From Catenulispora sp. MAP5-51 (GTDB taxonomy: Bacteria > Actinomycetota > Actinomycetes > Streptomycetales > Catenulisporaceae): a stretch of DNA of 64,000 nt. Both the position numbers and the translations under genes were made by a program. The DNA lies in NCBI RefSeq assembly GCF_041261205.1, contig NZ_JBGCCH010000041.1, positions 1 through 64,000 on the forward strand, given 5' to 3'. The notes beneath the pieces are model-generated. The model was not told the origin of the DNA, did not search any database, and saw only the letters and a program-made list of their open reading frames with translations. Shown here in pieces: positions 57,804 through 64,000 of the stretch (the stretch's first letter is position 1; the number at the start of each line of letters is the position of its first letter).

Positions 57804-59221
57804 CGGTTTGACGGTTCGGTTCGGTCCTCCGGGGACTGGCTGCGAGCGACGTAGTCGTCCCACCGAAGATTGTCCAGGCCGGCAATGGTGACCGACCTGA
57901 TCCGGCCGGAGTCGTCGCGGACGAAGGTCGCCAGCTCCCCTGCGCTGCCGTATCCGGTGTCGCGCGCGATCGTTGCGCTATCGGGGTCGGACAGCTGCAG
58001 GACCCTCGGGCTGTCGAAAGGGTTGAGAACACTGGGGTCCACCATGAGCAACCAGTCGTCGACGGCGACGATGTCAGTGACGCCCCACGGTGAAAAGAAT
58101 CGGTTTGCGTGGCTCATCGAGACCAGACCGGGGGGTGACTGCAGGGCCTCGTCGACAGTCGGGTGCTGGTAGAAGTCGAGGATGCCGAGCGCGGCCTCGG
58201 CCAGCGTCGTGGCGCGGCCGTCCTGGGCAGTCACCGCAACACTGATGGCGAGTTGCGTTTCGGGGTCGAAGCGAGTGCACGACATGTATCCGGGGAAGGC
58301 GCCACGGTGGCCGATGACTTCCCGTCCGCCGACTTTCACGCGGTCGAGTCCGCTGGCGTAGTCCTGGCCGTCCAGTGGCATCCGCCATTGGATCTTCTGC
58401 ATGTCGCGCTTGCTGGCGTCGGTGAGCAACCGTTCGTTGCCCATGAAGTGGGCAGCCGCGAAGGCGCCCAGGTCGGCCACCGTCGAGTAGAAACCGGTCG
58501 CCGGAGCCAGCGCGCTGGTCGCGATCGGCGGATACACGACTCGCGGAGCGCGCAGGAAGCTGGGCCCGTAGCCGACCGCCATATTGCCGAGCGTGTGCTC
58601 GTCGACGTCCGCCCCCGTCGCGGTCAGGCCGAGCGGGGTCACGATGTTTTCGCGGACGAACGTTCCGAACGGCTGTCCGCTGGCCGCCTCGATAACCGCG
58701 CCCAGAACGCCGAACCCGATGTTGGAGTACTTCAGTCGGGTGTTGGGCGAGAAGACCAGCCGGGAGGTGGTGACGATCTCTCGAACTTCAGCGGTGGTCG
58801 GGAACGGCCGTTCGTAGTCCCAGAACCGCGCGTCCGCACTGTCGCGTGTCAGTCCGGCGCCGTGGGACAGCAGCTGGCGGATGGTCACGCGAGAGACTTC
58901 GGGGTCGGTTCCACAGCGGAACCAGCCGAGATGGGTCGCCACGGGGTCGTCGACGTTGAGCTTTCCGCGTTCTGCGAGGATGAAGATCGCGGTCGCCGCG
59001 AACATTTTGGACTGCGAAGCGATGCGGAACTGGTGGCCGACGGTCAGTGGGATCTCGCGCTCCACGTCGGCCAGGCCGTAGGCCTGCGACCACACGAGCT
59101 CGTCCTCGTGCTGGACGGCGACGATCAGCCCGGGCCAGGTGGTGCTTCGGAACTGGTAGTCGAACCAGCTGTCCAGGTAGTCGGTGCCGCGCTTGATCCG
59201 ATCTCGGGCGGATTCGGTCAT
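57794..59221 (-). CDS. Serine hydrolase, beta-lactamase/D-aminopeptidase family (S12)
   Basis: This is a 475-residue penicillin-binding-like hydrolase. The SxxK motif is SQSK at 69-72 (RIASQSKMFAATAIFILAERG). The YxN motif is in LKYSNIGFGVLG, and VIGHRGAFPGYMS gives the HxG-type third motif. No signal peptide is visible, so it is probably cytoplasmic. The C-terminal about 120 residues form a lipocalin-like extension (TDIVAVDDWLLMVDPS). The start ATG 59221 was chosen because domain homology begins there; the longer frame upstream runs through remnants. It is convergent with the aldo/keto reductase relic. Substrate unknown. Confidence 0.85.
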   Translation of the reverse strand: MTESARDRIKRGTDYLDSWFDYQFRSTTWPGLIVAVQHEDELVWSQAYGLADVEREIPLTVGHQFRIASQSKMFAATAIFILAERGKLNVDDPVATHLGWFRCGTDPEVSRVTIRQLLSHGAGLTRDSADARFWDYERPFPTTAEVREIVTTSRLVFSPNTRLKYSNIGFGVLGAVIEAASGQPFGTFVRENIVTPLGLTATGADVDEHTLGNMAVGYGPSFLRAPRVVYPPIATSALAPATGFYSTVADLGAFAAAHFMGNERLLTDASKRDMQKIQWRMPLDGQDYASGLDRVKVGGREVIGHRGAFPGYMSCTRFDPETQLAISVAVTAQDGRATTLAEAALGILDFYQHPTVDEALQSPPGLVSMSHANRFFSPWGVTDIVAVDDWLLMVDPSVLNPFDSPRVLQLSDPDSATIARDTGYGSAGELATFVRDDSGRIRSVTIAGLDNLRWDDYVARSQSPEDRTEPSNRQP

Positions 59222-59224
59222 GAC

Positions 59225-59415
59225 TGTCCTTCCAATTGAGCGGCGGACGGCTGGACCGCCCGGGTATGCGAGAGAGGGAAGTAGCAGGCGACGTCGTGGC
59301 CCGCGGCGACCGTTTGCGGCGCGGGCTCGACGCTCAGATCTCCGCAGCCAGCGGGCAGTGGGTCCGGAACCGACATCCAGACGGCGGGTTGGCCGCCGAT
59401 GGCAGATCGTCGCTG
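59225..59415 (-). pseudogene. Peptide ABC transporter ATPase C-terminal remnant
   Basis: The minus strand reads LPSAANPPSGCRFRTHCPLA plus AEI in one frame. After a shift it continues EPAPQTVAAGHDVACYFPLS. This is the conserved tail of oligopeptide/dipeptide ABC ATPases (DppD/DppF type), where PSGCxFxxRCPxA precedes VACHFP. The ATPase core is missing. The matching type of binding protein is encoded at 63387, so a peptide transporter locus was rearranged here. Confidence 0.65.
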
Positions 59416-59458
59416 ATCGCGGCGGCTGCCTTCCCACGCTCTCGGCGGGGGTCTGGTA

Positions 59459-59503
59459 AAGGAGACCGCCCGTGGCGGCCTCGCCGTCAACGTCATCGAG
59501 TGC
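59459..59503 (+). repeat. Second copy of the sdaA 3' end
   Basis: The 45 bases encode [15 protein letters not shown], identical in protein to the last 15 residues of sdaA (56968-57012). They differ from it at four third-codon positions. No stop follows the Cys codon and no upstream sdaA body is present. Confidence 0.8.
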
Positions 59504-59522
59504 TCGACGATGCTTCCACGTG

Positions 59523-59556
59523 CCGTGAGGGTGCCGACTTCTCGGCACCCTCACGG
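59523..59556. terminator. Strong hairpin terminator
   Basis: CCGTGAGGGTGCCGA (59523-59537) pairs perfectly with 59542-59556 around the four-base loop CTTC. It lies about 60 bases past the stop of the secreted peptidase gene and just after the sdaA-tail repeat, so it could end transcription from either side. Confidence 0.75.
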
Positions 59557-59617
59557 CGAACGTGGATGTTCCCTCGCGCCACGATCAGCGGGCCACAGGC
59601 CCCTTACTCCAGTGTTG

Positions 59618-62600
59618 CTACTTCACGGTGTAGCTGTACGGAATCCCGGCCAGCTCGTCGCCGGACCCGAAGAACGGGGCGAAGTCATCGACGTAGATCA
59701 CGCCGTTGACCGTCGTGCCCTTGGGACCGGACGGCGTGATCACGATGGTGATCGTGCCGCTCTGGCCCGGCTGGAGCACCAGCGGGCGCAGGCCGGGCGC
59801 CGAGGCGTCAATCCCCGCCAGCCACAGGTCGCCGGTGTCCGCGACTGCCGCCTTGTCGAACGCCAGGCTGTGGACGCTCATGGCGTCGGTGGCACTGCCG
59901 GTCACCGACGCGTTCGTCGGGCCAACGACCGTCGGGACCACCGTCCAGTCGCCCTGGGTGACCCACGGGGATGTGACCGCCGCCGAGGCGGTGAGGCCGC
60001 GCGAGAAGCCGGAGACCTCCGGCACGCTGCTGAACGCCGAGGCGGTCAAGTCAGCCGGGACAGTCGACGACTGCGCGATGTCCAGGGCCGTGGTGTGACT
60101 TGGCACCTGGAATGTGGCCTGGACCCCTGTCACCGGGAACGGCAGGGGGACCGTGGCGTTCGAACCCGGGAGTACCGCCAGCGGATAGTCCGCGAATGTG
60201 GTCAGGCGCGGCTCGGCGAAGAATTTCTCCGGTGCCACGCCCGTGTTCTTCACGGTGACCTTCGCCGTGATGGGTGTGCCCGTCGCGACCTTGCCCTTGG
60301 GCAGGCCGGAAGCCGAGACGCTGACCGAGTCGTACCTCACGTGGCCCGTGAACCGCTGCTCCAGAGCATCGCCGGTGACCGGGTTGGCGTCATTGATGAA
60401 CAGGACCCACCGGCCCGCTGCCGGAGCATCGGCCCAGCCGTCGAGCGATGGGATCAGGTTCAGCCCGTCGCCCGCGGCGTTCGGGACGTTGTTCGTGGAC
60501 AACGACACGACCTGGTGGTCCGGGGACTCCAGGGCGACCTGCAGGGTGTGGCCGGGCTTGGCACCGGCCAGAGTCAGGTCGACGGCGAGGTTCTTCTTGC
60601 CCTTGGGAACGTCGAAGAAGAACGCCTCGGTCTGTGCCGGGGAGTAGTTGCCACGCGCGTTGCCGCCTGTGAGCGTTCCGGAGAAGGCGCCGCCATCGTT
60701 GTTCTGCGAGATGAGTGAACGCAGGGTCACCGGTACCGTGCTCTGGCCGTGCAGCGCGGTGTCGAACTCTACGGCCGCCGACAGATCGCCGGGGTCGGAT
60801 GGCAGAGCCAGCTTGACTGTGAACTTCTGGGTCGCGCCGGGGGCCAGGGAGACGTGCGACGGCATGACCGAGCCGACAGCCTTGAACGCGGTCGCCAGGA
60901 ACTCGTAGTTGACGACGCCCACGTAGGCCGAAGCGTTGCCGGTGGCGAAGAAGTACGCGGTCCAGGTGCCACCGGCCGGGTGCTGGATGTCGACCTGGGC
61001 GTAGTGCGGAATGCCCTGCGGATCACTGAACTGCTCGTACTCGCCGTTCGGCCCGACCAGGACCAGCCGGATGATCGACGGGGAGCCGGTGCCCGGCCAG
61101 GCGAGCTGGCCCTGGAGGTGGTCCGCGCCGGCCGGGAGGACGAACGTCTGGGAGACATAGGCCCGCTTGTACGGGGCGCCGTAGCCCTCGTAGAAGAACG
61201 GCAGCGACGGGTCGTTGAACGCGACGTTCCTGGTGCCCTTGATGTCCGCGACGACGGTCGTGAGCTCGCGCGCGTGCGCCGTGACGGTCTGGGCGTTCGG
61301 GCTGGTGTTCGTCAGCGTGACGGTCCCGGACTGGTTCGACCCGTTGTTGCCGATCAGGCTGAGCTGGGTGTCACCGGAGCCCGCGACCGCCAGCAGTCCG
61401 TCGCCCTGCGGCCGCGGAGAGCCGTTGGCGTCCTTGACCGACATCGCCATCCGCACCGCGCGGAAGGTGTTCATCTGGCCCGCGCCCTGCTGGGTGGCCG
61501 GCAGGCCCAAGTCCGTCGCCGAGGAGGTGAGGATCTGCTTCACCAGTGCCGGAGTCGGGCGAGCGCCGTTGTGGGTGTTCTCGTAGGCCTCGATCACGAG
61601 TGCCGCCCCGCCGGCAACGAGCGGCGCCGCCTGGCTGGTGCCGCTGAAGTCCTCGATCGGCGCAGGCTCGAGCCTCTCGTTGACGCAGTCCTTGAACCTT
61701 GCCACGTCTGGCGTGCACAGCGCCCAGTTGTCCTGTCCGGGGGCCACCAGGTCGTGGACGCGTGCGTGAACGTCGATGCCGGCCGAGGAGAACGCCGCAG
61801 TGTTGCCGTCGGCCCAGGAGGTGGCGAAGTTGCGGATGCCCGCGACGCCGGTCGCCGCCTGCGTGCGCAGCGTCGTGGTCGCGCCCACCGAGATGACGTT
61901 CGGGTCGGAGGCGGGCTGGTCGATGGTGTTCGTCACGCCGGCGTCGCCGGTGGATGCGACGACCGTGACGCCTGCGGCAACCGCGGCGTCGTCGGCCGCC
62001 GAGATCGGGTCGATGCCCTCGGTTGGGTAGCCGTTGTTGCCGAGCGATTCGTTGATGACGTCGACGTTGTCGACGTTCACCGCGTAGTCGATCGCCTCCA
62101 CCACGGTGGAGCTGAAGACCAGCCCGGCGGCGCCGAATACGTTCAGGCCGACCAGCGATGCGCCGGGGGCGATGCCGCGGATGGTGATGGTGCAGCCGGC
62201 CGGCAGCGCATGTTGCGCGACGACGTATTGCGACAGGTCGTAGACCTGGCGACCCTGCGCGGCAATCGCGCTGGCGTCGCCGAAGGCCTCGGCCCCGTTC
62301 TGTGTCTGGTTCGGGTCGGTGCCGGAGAAGTCCTGGTAGTCGGTGAAGACCGGGGTGCCGTCGGCGCGGATGAAGTCCGGGTTGTGGATGTCGACGCCGT
62401 CGGCGATCCACGCGACTTTCACGCCCTTGCCGGTGGCCAGGTTCTGGGCCTGGGCTTTAGTCGGGTCTTCAAAGGCCGTCTGCGTGGTCTGGAGCGCCTC
62501 AGGCTCCAGTTTCGGCTTGCTCGGGTCCGAGGTGCAGACGCCGGGCAGCATGTGGTCCGGCGGGCTCTGGTCGGCCGGGGCGACGGCCGCTGCGGCAGCC

Positions 62601-63043
62601 TTGAGGTCGGCGTTCTGCTGCGGTGTCAGGGACTTGGCGGGGATCTGCCGGTCTGGGACGACGGCCAGTACGGCGGGGTCCGAGCGCAGGTGCGCGGCTT
62701 CGGCCGGGGTCATCTTGGCCGCGAAGCCGTTGACGATGGAGAAGGTCTTGACGTCCTTCGCCCCAGTGGACTTGGCATGGTTCAGCAGCGCGTTCTGGTC
62801 GTTCGCGGTGGCCTGCTTGCGTTGCGCCGTCGAGGTCTTCGCGGCGAGGTCCGGGTGCTGGTTCTTCAGCACCACGATCACCGGGATCTGGCTGCCGCTG
62901 CTGAGCGCAGCGAGTTGCTGGGTAGCGCTGGGACCCGAGGCCCCCGGCGATGCCAGTGCCGTGGTCGTCATGGCGGCGGCCGCGGCCAGTCCGAACGCGG
63001 CGACCGCGATCACCGGTATTCGATGCTTGCGGGCGAGATGCAT
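59618..63043 (-). CDS. Large secreted subtilase-like peptidase with sedolisin-like active-site residues
   Basis: This 1141-residue exported protein has a signal peptide (residues 1-31, ending TTTALAS), an I9-like propeptide (about 50-135) and a subtilase-fold domain (about 200-490). The nucleophile is Ser470 in FSGTSQAAPLVAGG. The usual DTG is replaced by IADGVD (215-218). The usual HGTH region reads AEAFGDASAIAAQG with no His, but with Glu252 and Asp256 in ExxxD spacing. The oxyanion Asn region is ASTGDAG with Asp367. These match sedolisins (S53) rather than subtilisins (S8). The C-terminal about 640 residues are beta-sandwich-like. ATG 63043 was chosen for the signal peptide. Confidence 0.88.
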   Translation of the reverse strand: MHLARKHRIPVIAVAAFGLAAAAAMTTTALASPGASGPSATQQLAALSSGSQIPVIVVLKNQHPDLAAKTSTAQRKQATANDQNALLNHAKSTGAKDVKTFSIVNGFAAKMTPAEAAHLRSDPAVLAVVPDRQIPAKSLTPQQNADLKAAAAAVAPADQSPPDHMLPGVCTSDPSKPKLEPEALQTTQTAFEDPTKAQAQNLATGKGVKVAWIADGVDIHNPDFIRADGTPVFTDYQDFSGTDPNQTQNGAEAFGDASAIAAQGRQVYDLSQYVVAQHALPAGCTITIRGIAPGASLVGLNVFGAAGLVFSSTVVEAIDYAVNVDNVDVINESLGNNGYPTEGIDPISAADDAAVAAGVTVVASTGDAGVTNTIDQPASDPNVISVGATTTLRTQAATGVAGIRNFATSWADGNTAAFSSAGIDVHARVHDLVAPGQDNWALCTPDVARFKDCVNERLEPAPIEDFSGTSQAAPLVAGGAALVIEAYENTHNGARPTPALVKQILTSSATDLGLPATQQGAGQMNTFRAVRMAMSVKDANGSPRPQGDGLLAVAGSGDTQLSLIGNNGSNQSGTVTLTNTSPNAQTVTAHARELTTVVADIKGTRNVAFNDPSLPFFYEGYGAPYKRAYVSQTFVLPAGADHLQGQLAWPGTGSPSIIRLVLVGPNGEYEQFSDPQGIPHYAQVDIQHPAGGTWTAYFFATGNASAYVGVVNYEFLATAFKAVGSVMPSHVSLAPGATQKFTVKLALPSDPGDLSAAVEFDTALHGQSTVPVTLRSLISQNNDGGAFSGTLTGGNARGNYSPAQTEAFFFDVPKGKKNLAVDLTLAGAKPGHTLQVALESPDHQVVSLSTNNVPNAAGDGLNLIPSLDGWADAPAAGRWVLFINDANPVTGDALEQRFTGHVRYDSVSVSASGLPKGKVATGTPITAKVTVKNTGVAPEKFFAEPRLTTFADYPLAVLPGSNATVPLPFPVTGVQATFQVPSHTTALDIAQSSTVPADLTASAFSSVPEVSGFSRGLTASAAVTSPWVTQGDWTVVPTVVGPTNASVTGSATDAMSVHSLAFDKAAVADTGDLWLAGIDASAPGLRPLVLQPGQSGTITIVITPSGPKGTTVNGVIYVDDFAPFFGSGDELAGIPYSYTVK

Positions 63044-63386
63044 TGTTTGCCTTTCTCCATGGCGCGGTGGCAAGCCGACCGCGCCCCCGATGTGGCTCGT
63101 GTAGGCGGAGGTGATGTGGCCCGACTCACGAGGGGGTGATCGTCATGTGAGGCCTGATTCCCCGCGCACGGCCCCTGGCATGAGGGAACAGCGGTGCGGT
63201 ATCTCGACCGCGCGTTTGCTGCTGCGGGACTACCCGGGACGGCGGAAACCCGCGGGCTGAGAGCTGGGGCGAACCGGTCGATCTCCGCACGGAGCGTTGA
63301 TCGAAGGCTGCGGCTTCCGCCGGCGCACCGCGCTGTGCGCCGACGGAAAATCTGTGGGCTGGCGGCAGGCCTGTGGGCCGGCCGGC
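63044..63386. other. Intergenic region between peptidase and peptide-binding protein
   Basis: It holds the promoter region of the peptidase gene (not resolved) and a hairpin at 63316-63347. No gene is seen. Confidence 0.5.
63316..63347. terminator. Imperfect hairpin downstream of the peptide-binding protein gene
   Basis: TCCGCCGGCGCAC (63316-63328) pairs with GTGCGCCGACGGA (63335-63347) with one mismatch and a six-base loop. It lies about 40 bases past the stop of the binding-protein gene and could terminate it. Confidence 0.55.
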
Positions 63387-64000
63387 TCAGCTGGTGAACC
63401 CGATGTTCTCGTACACGAAGTCCGCGAAGCCCGGAGCGCCGAAGTTGGCCACGTTCTTCTTGACCGCGTAAATCTGCGGGCGCTGGTAGAGCGGGAGCTC
63501 GTTGTACTCGGCCCAGACCAGGGCGTCCGCCGCATTCGCGTCCGAGACCTCCTGCTTCGCGTCGGTGTCGGACTCGGCCTTGGCGAAGGCGTCGTCGATG
63601 GCCTTGGACCCGATGCGGGTGTAGTTCTGGCCGATGTTGTCCGGGGTCAGCGGGTTGGCATAGAACGACTGGGCGTTGGCCACCCCGAAGACGCTGTCCG
63701 ACCAGGTGAACGCGGTCAGGTCGAACTTACCGGGGGTCAGGTAGTCGTCGAAGACTTTGTCGTAGGCGTTGATGTCGACCTTGATGCCGAGGTTGTCGGC
63801 GAGCATCTGCTGGACCAGGTTCGCCTCATTGGTCGAGACCTTGATGCCGGCGAACGCGACCAGGTTGAACTCGAGTTGCCTGCCGTCCTTCATAGCCTTC
63901 CCGTCGCTGCCGATGGTGTAGCCGGCGGCGGTCAGGTCCTTCTTGGCCTGGACCGGGTCGAACTTCAGGCCGCCGGAGTTGTCCTGGTAGCCCTTCTGGT
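63387..64000 (-). CDS. Peptide ABC transporter substrate-binding protein, C-terminal part (cut by window edge)
   Basis: About 204 residues run in frame from the window edge to the stop at 63387. They are the C-terminal lobe of a family 5 (DppA/OppA-type) extracellular binding protein: QKGYQDNSGGLKFDPVQAKK, LTAAGYTIGSDGKAMKDGRQ, MLADNLGIKVDINAYD, and the end PLYQRPQIYAVKKNVANFG. The signal peptide and N-terminal lobe lie beyond the window. It would deliver peptides to an ABC permease at the membrane. A remnant of such a transporter's ATPase is at 59225, suggesting a broken locus. Confidence 0.88.
   Translation of the reverse strand, partial: QKGYQDNSGGLKFDPVQAKKDLTAAGYTIGSDGKAMKDGRQLEFNLVAFAGIKVSTNEANLVQQMLADNLGIKVDINAYDKVFDDYLTPGKFDLTAFTWSDSVFGVANAQSFYANPLTPDNIGQNYTRIGSKAIDDAFAKAESDTDAKQEVSDANAADALVWAEYNELPLYQRPQIYAVKKNVANFGAPGFADFVYENIGFTS

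Noticed and set aside
60749-63139. 796-codon plus-strand frame opposite the secreted peptidase
   Set aside because: Antisense artefact of third-position GC; its protein is Arg/Gly/Val-rich with no domain.

Overview
The window is GC-rich DNA from an actinomycete. Supporting signs are the very high GC at third codon positions, GTG and TTG starts, actinobacterial families such as SCO6880 and MAB_1171c, glycine riboswitches ahead of glycine-cleavage genes, and secreted peptidases. A soil filamentous actinomycete (Streptomycetales or Catenulisporales type) is plausible, but I cannot name the genus.

Region 1 (about 1-9.7 kb) is a mobile-element junkyard. It holds the tail of an IS1380-type transposase, a group II intron with its reverse transcriptase, an IS66 tail remnant, a 5'-truncated Rhs polymorphic toxin with a Hint domain and a downstream candidate immunity gene, an orphan gene fragment, and an intact IS66 transposase.

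Region 2 (about 9.7-31.2 kb) is an integrative conjugative element or its remnant. Reading right to left on the minus strand, a tightly overlapping operon encodes a small membrane protein, a VirB8/TcpC-like protein, a TrbL/VirB6-like membrane protein, an SCO6880 protein, a VirB4-like ATPase, a TraD/VirD4-like coupling ATPase, two accessory proteins, and a giant methylase-helicase-primase fusion (2479 aa). Divergent from it are an XRE regulator, an ImmA/IrrE protease, an MAB_1171c membrane protein, a cytochrome P450 and an NlpC/P60 cell-wall hydrolase. No relaxase is visible. The right boundary carries a tRNA 3'-end remnant and fragments of a transposase and a tyrosine recombinase.

Region 3 (about 32.5-44.7 kb) looks like a defence island. 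It contains a zinc-ribbon protein with a HEPN-like RNPIVH motif, an unassigned protein, a small HTH ORF, a perfect 18-bp palindrome directly upstream of a SIR2-domain protein, a convergent giant NTPase with a C-terminal PD-(D/E)XK nuclease, and an orphan TIGR02679/JetD (Wadjet-type) gene cut at its 5' end by an IS1182-family element.

Region 4 (about 44.8-48.0 kb) has a secreted G1 glutamic endopeptidase divergent from two paralogous HTH regulators. The intergenic space carries repeated TGTGAAC/GTTCACA sites.

Region 5 (about 48.1-57.0 kb) is a glycine/serine catabolic cluster, gcvP-gcvT-gcvH-glyA-lipA-sdaA, with three glycine riboswitches. One precedes only a 22-codon ORF, one precedes gcvP, and a shortened one precedes sdaA. 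Together the genes take glycine to CO2, ammonia and methylene-THF, make serine, and deaminate serine to pyruvate.

Region 6 (57.0-64 kb) holds a frameshifted aldo/keto reductase, a serine hydrolase, remnants of a peptide-ABC ATPase and of a second sdaA, a large secreted subtilase-like protein with sedolisin-like active-site residues, and the C-terminal part of a family 5 peptide-binding lipoprotein.
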